Assembly (NCBI GenBank): GCA_021155855.1
Contig: JAJNAZ010000001.1
Coordinates: 267,380-331,379 of the forward strand
DNA from: Solirubrobacterales bacterium
GTDB taxonomy: Bacteria; Actinomycetota; Thermoleophilia; Solirubrobacterales; 70-9
DNA: 64,000 nucleotides
Direction of reading: 5' to 3'
A program made the translations under genes and the position numbers. Of the stretch, positions 8,633-15,505 are shown piece after piece (the stretch's first letter is position 1; every line of letters begins with the position of its first letter). The notes beneath the pieces were generated by a model. The model was not told where the DNA came from and searched no databases. It saw only the letters and a program-made list of their open reading frames with translations.

Positions 8633-10000
8633 TCAGGCGGGCTGGAGGGGCTTGATGTTGTGGTGCAGGTGAAACACGTTCTCCGGGTCGTACTCGGCCT
8701 TGACCGCGGCGAGGCGATCGAGGTTCTCGCGGCCGAACCCGGCCTCGAGCCGATCCTCGCTTGCCGACTCGAAGTTCAAATAGACGGCGCCGGTGGAGAA
8801 CGGGCGCAGGTCTTCGCACAGGCCCCGCGCCCACGCCCTGGCCTGCTCGTCGTCGGCCGGATCCTCCCAGAGCCCGAGCGGGTGCGCGACATAGCTCGCA
8901 TCGCGGTGCGGAATCGGCCATCGCGCCCCCTGCGCACCCAGCGCGCCGCCCCAGGGGAAGAGGATGTGCTGCGAGGGCGAGGGGACAACCATGTCCTCGG
9001 CGCGCCGGCAGAAGATCTCGAGCGCCTCGTCCGGGAGGCTCGCGAGGTGCTCGGCGGACCAGTAGTTGCGGTAGCCGGGCGGGTCGTCGATCGCGCACTG
9101 AATCTCCGAGTAGGGCATCTCGGTCGGCTGCAGGCCCGCCGGCTCGAGCTCGAGGATCGGCGCGATCGCATCACGGGCCTCCTGCTCGCCGCCGGCGTAG
9201 ACGAGGACCACCCCGGAGACCAGCTCGTTCTGGAGGTGCTCGGGCACGAACTCCTCCGGTGGCCCGGTGATGTAGGCGAACGCGCCGCCGAGCTCATCGG
9301 GGGCCCCCGCCTCGAACAGCTCGCGGTAGCGCCGGCCGACCTCGGGGCCGGCCTCGGCGGGCCAGAGCAACAGCGCGAAGGTCGCGGCGGGGAGCGGCTG
9401 CAACCGGAAGACGAGCTCGGTGGCGACGCCGAAGTTGCTGCCGCCGCCGTGCAGGCCCCAGAACAGCTCCGCATTATCGGACTCGCTCGCGGTCACGGTG
9501 CGCCCGTCGGCCGTCACCAGCGTCACAGATTCGAGGTTGTCGCAGGCGAGCCCGTACCTGCGCTCGAGCCAGCCCGAGCCCCCGCCGAGGGTGAGCCCGG
9601 CGACGCCGGTGGTCGAGACCCGGCCCCCGGTGCTCGTCAGCCCGTGTGGCTGGGTCGCCCGGTCGAAGTCGCTCCAGGTCGCCCCGCCCTGCACGGTCGC
9701 CGTGCGGGCGGCGGGGTCGACGTTGACCGCGCTCATTCGCCGCATGTCGATCACCATCCCGCCCTCGCTGAGCCCGGCGCCGGTGACGCTGTGGCCGCCG
9801 CTGCGGATCGCGACCTCGAGCTCGTGCTCGCGCGCGTGCTCCAGCGCCGCGGCCACATCGGTCGCCGTCTCGCATTGCGCGATCAGCGCCGGACGGCGGT
9901 CGATCATCGAGTTGAAGATCGCTCGCGCCTCCTCGTAGGGGGCGTCCTCGGGCCCGATCAGCTCGCCCTCGAATCGCTCCCGCAGGTTTCCAGCCTCCAT
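8633..10000 (-). CDS. FAD-linked oxidase, berberine-bridge-enzyme type
   Basis: A 455-residue flavoprotein. The N-terminal FAD domain has RSGGHSVTGAG, whose His normally carries the covalent flavin, then VQGGATW and a GVAGLTLGGGSGWLERRYG loop. The C-terminus has the BBE signature YDPENVFHLHHNIKP. The loop where bicovalent members carry a second flavin-linking Cys reads VSTTGVAG, so attachment is probably through His only. No signal peptide is present, so a cytoplasmic oxidase of an alcohol or sugar-like substrate is likely; the substrate is unknown. A ribosome site (AAGGGAGC) precedes the ATG. Confidence 0.9.
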   Translation of the reverse strand: MEAGNLRERFEGELIGPEDAPYEEARAIFNSMIDRRPALIAQCETATDVAAALEHAREHELEVAIRSGGHSVTGAGLSEGGMVIDMRRMSAVNVDPAARTATVQGGATWSDFDRATQPHGLTSTGGRVSTTGVAGLTLGGGSGWLERRYGLACDNLESVTLVTADGRTVTASESDNAELFWGLHGGGSNFGVATELVFRLQPLPAATFALLLWPAEAGPEVGRRYRELFEAGAPDELGGAFAYITGPPEEFVPEHLQNELVSGVVLVYAGGEQEARDAIAPILELEPAGLQPTEMPYSEIQCAIDDPPGYRNYWSAEHLASLPDEALEIFCRRAEDMVVPSPSQHILFPWGGALGAQGARWPIPHRDASYVAHPLGLWEDPADDEQARAWARGLCEDLRPFSTGAVYLNFESASEDRLEAGFGRENLDRLAAVKAEYDPENVFHLHHNIKPLQPA

Positions 10001-10091
10001 GCTTCAGCTCCCTTCGCCGGTGGTTCGGTCGGACCGTAATACGTCGACGGCCGACAGTAAAGAGCCGCCTCGGGCGGAACCGTGAGTGTGG

Positions 10092-10568
10092 TCACGAAGG
10101 CTCGCCGCGGAGCGAGTCGCCGAGGTTGGCGACCTCCTCAGCCTCGTGCTTGAAGCGCAGCAGCGAGCGCTGCAGCGAGCCGCGCACCTGACCGCGGACG
10201 AACAGCCGCTCGGTGAGCCAGGCGAGCGGCCCGCCGCGTTGCAGCCCGTAGTCGAGCACCAGCGCAACCCGCGTCGCCTCGCCCTCGATCCCGAACCGGG
10301 TCACCAACTCCCCCCGGGACTCGGGATCTGAGAACTCGATCCGGTGACGCCGCCGGGGCTGATGCTCGATCACCCGTTCGCGCACCGTCCCGCGCCCGGC
10401 GGGATTCGAGCGCCAGACGAGCGTGCCGCCCTCGGAGGGGTAGCCCTCGATCGACTCGACCGCGGCAAAGCCGTCCACCCACGCCGGCCAGCCACCAGGC
10501 TCGAAGTAGTGGTCCCAGACCTCCGCCAGCGAAGCCTCGACCAGCAGCGACTCCTCCAGCCTCGGCAC
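10092..10568 (-). CDS. SRPBCC (START-like) family protein
   Basis: A 158-residue polyketide-cyclase/SRPBCC fold protein. The pattern LEESLLVEASLAEVWDHYFEPGGWPAWVDGF at the N-terminus and LVTRFGIEGEATRVALVLDYGLQ in the middle are typical, as is the long C-terminal helix (RGSLQRSLLRFKHEAEEV). I prefer GTG 10568, one base after the padR stop; an ATG at 10592 would overlap padR and adds only eight residues. It is co-transcribed with the PadR regulator. The bound lipid or ligand is unknown. Confidence 0.8.
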   Translation of the reverse strand: MPRLEESLLVEASLAEVWDHYFEPGGWPAWVDGFAAVESIEGYPSEGGTLVWRSNPAGRGTVRERVIEHQPRRRHRIEFSDPESRGELVTRFGIEGEATRVALVLDYGLQRGGPLAWLTERLFVRGQVRGSLQRSLLRFKHEAEEVANLGDSLRGEPS

Positions 10569-10569
10569 G

Positions 10570-11079
10570 TCAGTCGTCCCCGTAGACCTCACGCTTGATC
10601 AATGTCACGGAGCGGATCACCGAGTCGAGGAACGGCTCGAGCTCGGCGAGCAGGCGACGGAGCTCTCGACGGCCCGCCGCCGTGATCGAGTAGTAGCGGC
10701 GGGTGCGTCGGTCCGGGTGCTCCCAGTCCCCCTTGATCATCCCCTGGGCCTCGAGCTCGCGCAGCAGCGGGTAGATCGTGTTCGGGTTCGCCGAGATCAC
10801 ACCCTCGGTGATCCGCTCGATCTCCTCGATCAGGCGGTTGCCGTACTGGCGCTCGCGCGCGATCAGGTGCAGGACCAGCAGCGGGAATACGTCGCGCCGG
10901 CGGATCTCGCCCCCGAACACGTCCATCGAGCGCCCGGCTCGCCTGCCTCGCGCCGGCTCGGCGGCGCCCCGCTCGCGCGCGGTCCGGGCCGCCTCGGCGA
11001 CCGCGTCGGCCACCGGCTTGCGAGGCGGCGCCGAGCCGCGCCGCTGTTGAGGCGCCTTGTTCGAACGCCGCTCCGCCAT
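10570..11079 (-). CDS. PadR family transcriptional regulator
   Basis: A 169-residue regulator. After a basic, disordered N-terminal 55 residues rich in Arg/Ala comes a PadR winged helix: FPLLVLHLIARERQYGNRLIEEIERITEGVISANPNTIYPLLRELEAQGMIKGDWEHPDRRTRRYYSITAAGRREL. A short C-terminal dimerisation helix follows. ATG 11079 was chosen because it begins MAERRSN and a TATCGT box sits nine bases upstream. The gene is divergent from a small membrane protein and coupled to the SRPBCC gene. Its ligand is unknown. Confidence 0.88.
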   Translation of the reverse strand: MAERRSNKAPQQRRGSAPPRKPVADAVAEAARTARERGAAEPARGRRAGRSMDVFGGEIRRRDVFPLLVLHLIARERQYGNRLIEEIERITEGVISANPNTIYPLLRELEAQGMIKGDWEHPDRRTRRYYSITAAGRRELRRLLAELEPFLDSVIRSVTLIKREVYGDD

Positions 11080-11088
11080 CGGCCGCCG

Positions 11089-11094
11089 ACGATA
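11089..11094 (-). promoter_or_regulatory. Putative leaderless -10 box (TATCGT) of padR
   Basis: TATCGT on the minus strand lies nine bases before ATG 11079, with no ribosome binding site between. Confidence 0.35.
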
Positions 11095-11137
11095 CGGCAA
11101 CTCCTCGCCGACCCTCGCGTCGGGATAGTGACTTTGC

Positions 11138-11151
11138 GTGACGAGCCTCAC
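11138..11151. promoter_or_regulatory. CRP/FNR-type palindrome GTGA-N6-TCAC
   Basis: GTGA at 11138-11141 and TCAC at 11148-11151 form the core of a Crp/FNR family site. Its centre is 11144.5. If transcription starts about seven bases after the downstream -10 box (near 11186), the site is centred at about -41.5, the classical class II activator position. The cognate regulator is not in the window. Confidence 0.4.
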
Positions 11152-11179
11152 TGACACGCCCGAGCGCCCAGGGTAGGGT
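11151..11179 (+). promoter_or_regulatory. Sigma-70-type promoter, CTGACA - 17 bp - TAGGGT
   Basis: The -35 box CTGACA (11151-11156, one mismatch to TTGACA) is exactly 17 bp from the -10 box TAGGGT (11174-11179). It precedes a leadered gene with an AGGAGAG ribosome site. This is one of the few full -35/-10 pairs visible in the window. Confidence 0.55.
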
Positions 11180-11214
11180 CGGTTTGTTCCGTTCGCCACG
11201 AGGAGAGATCGAAA

Positions 11215-11466
11215 ATGGCAAACATGAGCGTCAACCAGCGAACCCAGTTCGATCGCGTCGACCTGAGCGTGCCGACCACCGGCGTCCGGGTCCGCAATCG
11301 GCGTGCGCTGATCATCTTCACCGTGATCGCCGCCGCGATCCTCGGCGCGTTCGCCTACGCGACCGTCGTCGCAATCGACGGCTGGGCGAAGGCCGTCGTG
11401 CTCGGCGTGATCCTGCTGACCGCGGTCGGCGCGATGATCGCCGTCAACCCGGTGCGCCGGGGCTAA
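11215..11466 (+). CDS. Small two-helix membrane protein
   Basis: An 83-residue protein with a polar N-terminus (MANMSVNQRTQFDRVDLSVPTT, no signal peptide) and two hydrophobic helices, ALIIFTVIAAAILGAFAYATVV and AVVLGVILLTAVGAMIAV, joined by a short DGWAK loop. It ends with a basic tail. The ribosome site AGGAGAG lies eight bases before the ATG, and a strong-looking promoter with a CRP-like site precedes it, suggesting substantial, regulated expression. I recognise no family. It is divergent from padR but lacks a clear PadR operator. Confidence 0.75.
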   Translation: MANMSVNQRTQFDRVDLSVPTTGVRVRNRRALIIFTVIAAAILGAFAYATVVAIDGWAKAVVLGVILLTAVGAMIAVNPVRRG

Positions 11467-11551
11467 GCGCGGACGGAACGCCGAGGGGTCCCGTGGGGGG
11501 CGGGGCCCTTCGTGCGCCCGCTGAAGGCCGCCGCCGGGGGTGAGGCCGAGG

Positions 11552-12775
11552 CTAGACGGTCGCCGCTGCGGTCTCGGTCTGCTTCTCGGCGACCTCGGTC
11601 TGCGTCCTGACCGCCTCGGCCATCGGCTCGTCGACGCTGCGGCCCATCAGCACCTCCTTCGCGATCACCAGGCGCTGGATCTGCGAGGTGCCCTCGTACA
11701 GCTGCATGATCTTCGCGTCGCGCATCAGCTTTTCGACCGGATACTCCTTGATGAAGCCGTAGCCGCCGTAGACCTGGACCGCGTCGACGGTGATCTCCAT
11801 CGCCGAGTCGGCCGCGAAGCGCTTCGCGTGCGAGCAGGCGAGGGTGTTGCGGATCCCCTGGTCGAGCAGCGCCGCCGATTGCCAGGTCAGCAGCCTGCCG
11901 GCCTCGACCTTGGTCGCCATGTCGGCGATCATGAAGGCGACGGCCTGGTGCATCGCGATCGGGACGCCGAACTGCACCCTTTCCTTCGAGTACTCGGCGG
12001 CGAACTCGAACGCGGCGCGGCCGATCCCGACCGCCATCGCGGCGACGCCGGGACGCGTGCGGTCGAGGGTCATCATCGCCAGCTTGAAGCCGTGGTTCTC
12101 CTCGCCGAGCAAGTGATCGGCGGGAATCTCCGTCTCGTTGAAGACCACCGTCGCCGTGTTGGAGGCGCGCTGACCGAGCTTGTCCTCCTTCTTGTCGATG
12201 ATCACCGTGTCGTCGCGGGGGACGACGAAGGCGGAGATGCCCCGGTGGCCAGCGTCCTTGTCGGTCTTCGCGTAGACGGTGTACCAGTCGGCGTACTGGC
12301 CGTTGGTGATGAAGCACTTGGAGCCGTTGAGGACCCACTTGTCGCCCTTCTTCACGGCCGTCGTCTTCATCCCGGAGACATCGGAGCCCGCGTCTGGCTC
12401 GGTGAGGCAGAACGAGGCAAGCTTCGGCTCCTCGGTGAGCATCCCGAGGTACTTCGCCTTGATCTCGTCGGAGCCGCCCAGCGCCACGGGCGTCATCGCA
12501 AGGCCGTTTGCCGCCAGCGAGGTGCCGATGCCCGAACATCCCCAGCCGAACTCCTCCTCGATCAGACAACCGGAGAGGAAGTCGAGCCCGGGCCCGCCGT
12601 ACTCCTCCGGGACGTGGGTGTTCATCAGCCCCACGTCCCAGGCCTTCTCGATGATCTCCTGGGGCCAGGTGCCGTCCTTGTCGTACTCCCAGGCGACCTT
12701 GCGGATCTCCTTCTCGGCGAAGTTGTGCGCCAGCTCGCGCAAGTCCTTCTGCTCGTCGGTCAGGTTGAAGTCCAC
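11552..12775 (-). CDS. Acyl-CoA dehydrogenase
   Basis: A 407-residue FAD enzyme that introduces the alpha-beta double bond in acyl-CoA, passing electrons to ETF. It shows FCLTEPDAGSDVSGM (flavin and substrate contacts), YAEEYSKERVQFG-type helix text, QVYGGYGFIKEYPVEKLMRD and the catalytic glutamate in LYEGTSQIQRLVIA. Length is normal for short/medium-chain or branched-chain members. It starts at GTG 12775 after an AAAGGAG ribosome site. A TetR-type palindrome lies about 40 bp upstream. With the fused hydratase/dehydrogenase at 6558 it provides most of a beta-oxidation cycle; chain-length specificity is not determinable. Confidence 0.94.
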   Translation of the reverse strand: MDFNLTDEQKDLRELAHNFAEKEIRKVAWEYDKDGTWPQEIIEKAWDVGLMNTHVPEEYGGPGLDFLSGCLIEEEFGWGCSGIGTSLAANGLAMTPVALGGSDEIKAKYLGMLTEEPKLASFCLTEPDAGSDVSGMKTTAVKKGDKWVLNGSKCFITNGQYADWYTVYAKTDKDAGHRGISAFVVPRDDTVIIDKKEDKLGQRASNTATVVFNETEIPADHLLGEENHGFKLAMMTLDRTRPGVAAMAVGIGRAAFEFAAEYSKERVQFGVPIAMHQAVAFMIADMATKVEAGRLLTWQSAALLDQGIRNTLACSHAKRFAADSAMEITVDAVQVYGGYGFIKEYPVEKLMRDAKIMQLYEGTSQIQRLVIAKEVLMGRSVDEPMAEAVRTQTEVAEKQTETAAATV

Positions 12776-12812
12776 GGCTGAGGGGCTCCTTTGCGTGCGT
12801 TGGAAGACTCGA

Positions 12813-12828
12813 TTGACTGGTCAGTCAA
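12813..12828. promoter_or_regulatory. TetR-type operator palindrome upstream of acyl-CoA dehydrogenase
   Basis: TTGACTGGTCAGTCAA has perfect 7-bp arms (TTGACTG/CAGTCAA) around a GT centre. On the minus strand its outer arm reads TTGACT, a good -35 box for the dehydrogenase, so a bound repressor would block it. Such palindromes are typical of TetR regulators of fatty-acid or branched-chain acyl-CoA genes. No such regulator is adjacent. Confidence 0.55.
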
Positions 12829-12851
12829 CCGTTCCCAGAGGGTAGCTGATC

Positions 12852-12857
12852 TACCCT
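12852..12857 (+). promoter_or_regulatory. Putative leaderless -10 box (TACCCT)
   Basis: TACCCT lies seven bases before GTG 12865, with no ribosome binding site. Confidence 0.45.
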
Positions 12858-12864
12858 TCCGGGT

Positions 12865-13350
12865 GTGCCATCTGCCGCCCCGAGCGTCCTACCGGCCGTC
12901 TCCAACGGCGAGGTGATCCTGATCGTGGCGCTGGCCGTGATCCCGATCGCCGCGATCGTCTTCATCGCCGGCGCCGGCAACGCGTTTCGTCAGATCGGCA
13001 GGGGGCAGCTTTCGGTCCACTTCGAGGACGACCTGCCGCAGCAGATGCGCGACTCGGATGCCGAGGCGAGCCCCGAGATGCGCGAGGAGGAGATCCGCCA
13101 GTTGCTCGAGGCGAAGGCCTACCGCCAGTCGAGCCGCGGCGAGTCGCCGCTCGACGTCGAGGCCGAGCTCGGGCGCCTGCTCAACGAGCCGGCGCAGGGC
13201 GCTTCCGCCGACGACCCCGCGCTCCGCGAGGAGGTCCGCCAGCTCGTCGTTGCCCGCAACGAGCGCCGGTTGCGCCATGGCAAGGAGCCGCTCGACGTCG
13301 AGGCCGAGATCGAGCGCCAGCTCCGCGAGCTCGAGAGCCTTGGCCAGTAG
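12865..13350 (+). CDS. Membrane-anchored protein with duplicated helical repeat
   Basis: A 161-residue protein with one N-terminal membrane segment (VILIVALAVIPIAAIVFIAG). A cytoplasmic-type tail then holds two related units of about 38 residues: MREEEIRQLLEAKAYRQSSRGESPLDVEAELGRLL (residues about 72-110) and LREEVRQLVVARNERRLRHGKEPLDVEAEIERQLREL (about 120-158). The shared core is E(E)RQL..A...R...G..PLDVEAE. No enzymatic motif is seen. It starts at GTG after a leaderless-type -10 box, and the next gene on the strand is only 20 bp away. Confidence 0.7.
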   Translation: MPSAAPSVLPAVSNGEVILIVALAVIPIAAIVFIAGAGNAFRQIGRGQLSVHFEDDLPQQMRDSDAEASPEMREEEIRQLLEAKAYRQSSRGESPLDVEAELGRLLNEPAQGASADDPALREEVRQLVVARNERRLRHGKEPLDVEAEIERQLRELESLGQ

Positions 13351-13358
13351 GCGATCTA

Positions 13359-13364
13359 TAGGCT
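13359..13364 (+). promoter_or_regulatory. Putative leaderless -10 box (TAGGCT)
   Basis: TAGGCT, within TATAGGCT, lies six bases before GTG 13371 in the 20-bp gap between genes, giving the downstream trio its own start site. Confidence 0.45.
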
Positions 13365-13370
13365 GAGGGC

Positions 13371-13709
13371 GTGACGCCCGAGGAGGCCGACAACGTGGTC
13401 GAGCTCGAGGACCTGCTGGTCCGTCCGGGCACCTACTTCAACCCCCAGACCGAGGTCGTGGTGGTGGTCGACGACTCCGCCTCGATCGATCAGGAGGTCT
13501 TCAACATGGAGGTCTACGAGGGCGTCGACTGGGTGCGGATCTCCGACGACGTCCCAATCGACGAGGACGCGCGGGACCGGGCGCTCGAAACCTTTCAGAC
13601 GCACTATCACGCCGGCTCTGGCGGCTCGATGTCTCAAACCGCACTCGAGCAGGGCGACGACGAGTACGATTCCGACGAGGACGGCCAGGACCCCGGGCGG
13701 GAGGATTGA
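13371..13709 (+). CDS. Small acidic protein of unknown function
   Basis: A 112-residue very acidic protein. The first 75 residues look folded (VVELEDLLVRPGTYFNPQTEVVVVVDDSASIDQEVF then EGVDWVRISDDVPIDEDARDRALETFQ) and the last 30 are a disordered Asp/Glu/Gly tail. No family is recognised. It starts at GTG and its TGA overlaps the ATG of the cupin gene (TGATG), so the two are translationally coupled. Confidence 0.65.
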   Translation: MTPEEADNVVELEDLLVRPGTYFNPQTEVVVVVDDSASIDQEVFNMEVYEGVDWVRISDDVPIDEDARDRALETFQTHYHAGSGGSMSQTALEQGDDEYDSDEDGQDPGRED

Positions 13710-14101
13710 TGAGCGGCTACTCGATCGCCAGGCGTGAGGATGCCGTCGACTGGATGGCGCAGTATCCGGGCTTCGGGGAGATGCGCTGGTACACCGAGGC
13801 GCTCGGCTGCACGCAGGTCTCCTTCTCGTGGCGCTCGATGCCGGCCGGGACCGGGGGACGCCGCAGCTACGGGCACCGCCACCCCGGCCAGGAGGAAATC
13901 TACTTCGTCATCTCGGGCACGGTCACGTTCAAGATCGGCGACGACGTCTTCGAGGCCGGCCCGCAGACGGCCGTCCGGATGACGGGCGAGGACTTCTACT
14001 CGGTCCACAACGACGCCGACGCCGAGGCCGAGCTGCTGCTGTTCTCGACCCGGCTCGAGGACGCCACCACCGAGCAGCAGCCGGACTTCTGGCCCGATTG
14101 A
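13709..14101 (+). CDS. Cupin domain protein
   Basis: A 130-residue single-domain cupin. The first motif GHRHPGQEEIYFVISGTVTFKIGDDVFEAGPQTAVRM supplies the HxH...E metal-ligand set, and VHNDADAEAELLLFSTRL is the second cupin strand region. It probably binds a divalent metal; no substrate can be inferred. The start overlaps the stop of the acidic-protein gene and a GAGGA ribosome site precedes it. Its stop TGA (14099-14101) overlaps an in-frame ATT of the next reading frame. Confidence 0.85.
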   Translation: MSGYSIARREDAVDWMAQYPGFGEMRWYTEALGCTQVSFSWRSMPAGTGGRRSYGHRHPGQEEIYFVISGTVTFKIGDDVFEAGPQTAVRMTGEDFYSVHNDADAEAELLLFSTRLEDATTEQQPDFWPD

Positions 14102-14192
14102 GGGCGCCGCGCAGCTCCCGCCTCGACGCCGAGCCCCGGAACCCGGGCTGCATCTCGAGTTCCTCGCGCGCCAGGCGTCGGACCCCGCGGTC

Positions 14193-14648
14193 GTGCCCTG
14201 GCACTGGCCGGCGCGCGATGGTGGCGGCGGCGGGGCGCGCTCGCGCGAGCAGGCTCGCGCGATGCTCGAGCGCTATCGCGGCCAGCTAGCGCGGCGCGGC
14301 TTCACCTGGTGGCCGTGGCGCGAGCGCTCCTCGGACGAGCTCGTCGGTCTGGTCGGGCTCAACGCGGCGGAGGTCGAAGGCAAACCTGCGGTCGAGGTCG
14401 GCTGGTCGATCGTGCCCACACGCTGGGGCGAGGGCCTGGCGACCGAGGCGGCGCGGGCATCTCTCGACTGGGGGTTCGAGCGCTGCGCGCTCGACGAGGT
14501 CGTCTCGTTCACGATGGTCGACAACGAGCGCTCGCGCAGGGTGATGGAGAAGCTCGGGCTCGAGTACGTCCGCGACTTCGATCATCTCGGCCTCCCCCAC
14601 GTCCTCTATCGCGCCCGCCGCCCGCTCGGTCAGGTGAGGGAGACGTAG
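14193..14648 (+). CDS. GNAT family N-acetyltransferase, start uncertain
   Basis: An RimJ/RimL-like GNAT: SDELVGLVGLNAAEVEGKPAVEVGWSIVPTRWGEGLATEAARASLDWGFERCALDEVVSF covers strands 2-5, with the acetyl-CoA loop (WGEGLATEA), and VDNERSRRVMEKLGL is the typical C-terminal helix. From GTG 14193 it has 151 residues, but similarity continues upstream in frame (PEPGLHLEFLARQASDPAVVPW, the usual N-terminal helix), back to about 14118 without an ATG, GTG or TTG. A CTG (14148), or the ATT at 14097 that overlaps the cupin stop, could be the true start. The 3' end overlaps the convergent exchanger by 19 bp. Confidence 0.8.
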   Translation: MPWHWPARDGGGGGARSREQARAMLERYRGQLARRGFTWWPWRERSSDELVGLVGLNAAEVEGKPAVEVGWSIVPTRWGEGLATEAARASLDWGFERCALDEVVSFTMVDNERSRRVMEKLGLEYVRDFDHLGLPHVLYRARRPLGQVRET

Positions 14649-15505
14649 ACGATGAAGGTGGCGAACAGTCCCGCCCAGAGCATGATCGGGAGCGGCTCGA
14701 AGCGGCCCCGAAGCCGCAGTGCCCAGTAGGCGAGCGCGCCGCCGGTGAGGCCGAGGATGCCGGAGAGGATCGCGAAGCGGTTGAGGTCCCACTCAGTGAG
14801 CGCGAGGCCGAAGGCGATCGGGATCGTCGACTGAAAGACCATCGCGCCGGTGATGTTGCCGAGCGCGAGGCTGTCCTTACCGTCCTTGACCCAGAAGAAG
14901 CTGTTCGCCTTCTCGGGCAGCTCGGTCGCCAGCGGGGCGAGCACCAGCGAGAGCACCAGCGGTTCGAGCCCGATCGACTCCGCCACGTGCAGCAGCTCCT
15001 CGACGAACAGGTGGGCGCCGCCGACGATCGCGCCGAGCCCGACCACGAACTGGATCGCGATCGTCGATCCGGGCGGCTCGTCGCCCGGCGTCCGATCCAT
15101 GTACAGCGGCCCGATCGTCTCCGCCCTTTGGACCGCGCCGCCGCCGCGCAGCGTTTGGCGGACGTAGAGCGCGTAGGCGAGCACGAACACCACCGCCAGC
15201 GGGATGTGGCGACCCTTGAAGATCAGCGCCGAGATCCCGACCAAAGCCATCGCGATCGTGGCGAGCAGGAACGGCGCGCCGATGATCGCACCGATGGCAA
15301 CGTCCTCGGACCCCTCGGCGCCACCGATGATGGCGACGATTGGGATCAGCGTCTCCGGCATCGCCGTGCCGACCGCGGCGAGCACGCTGCCGGTGGCGCC
15401 CTCGCCGAGCCCGAGCTTGTGCCCGGCCCACTCGACCGCGTTGGTGAACAGCAGCGCGCCCGCGAGGATCACCGCGAAGCTCAAGACGAGCAGGATCGCT
15501 TCCAT
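14630..15505 (-). CDS. Sodium/calcium exchanger family membrane protein
   Basis: A 291-residue CaCA-superfamily antiporter with about 9-10 hydrophobic helices. The two signature alpha repeats are visible: GTAMPETLIPIVAIIGGAEGSEDVAIGAIIGAPFL near residues 46-80 and LATELPEKANSFFWVKDGKDSLALGNITGAMVFQ near residues 200-235, each with an acidic ion-binding residue. It probably exchanges calcium (or another cation) for protons or sodium. Its ATG overlaps the TGA of the upstream exchanger (TGATG), so the two are made together. Confidence 0.88.
   Translation of the reverse strand: MEAILLVLSFAVILAGALLFTNAVEWAGHKLGLGEGATGSVLAAVGTAMPETLIPIVAIIGGAEGSEDVAIGAIIGAPFLLATIAMALVGISALIFKGRHIPLAVVFVLAYALYVRQTLRGGGAVQRAETIGPLYMDRTPGDEPPGSTIAIQFVVGLGAIVGGAHLFVEELLHVAESIGLEPLVLSLVLAPLATELPEKANSFFWVKDGKDSLALGNITGAMVFQSTIPIAFGLALTEWDLNRFAILSGILGLTGGALAYWALRLRGRFEPLPIMLWAGLFATFIVYVSLT

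Noticed and set aside
11046..11060. TTGAGGCGCC match to the mini-repeat within the padR start region
   Set aside because: Only about 10 bases match, without the GTGA ends or pentamer core; most likely chance in GC-rich sequence.
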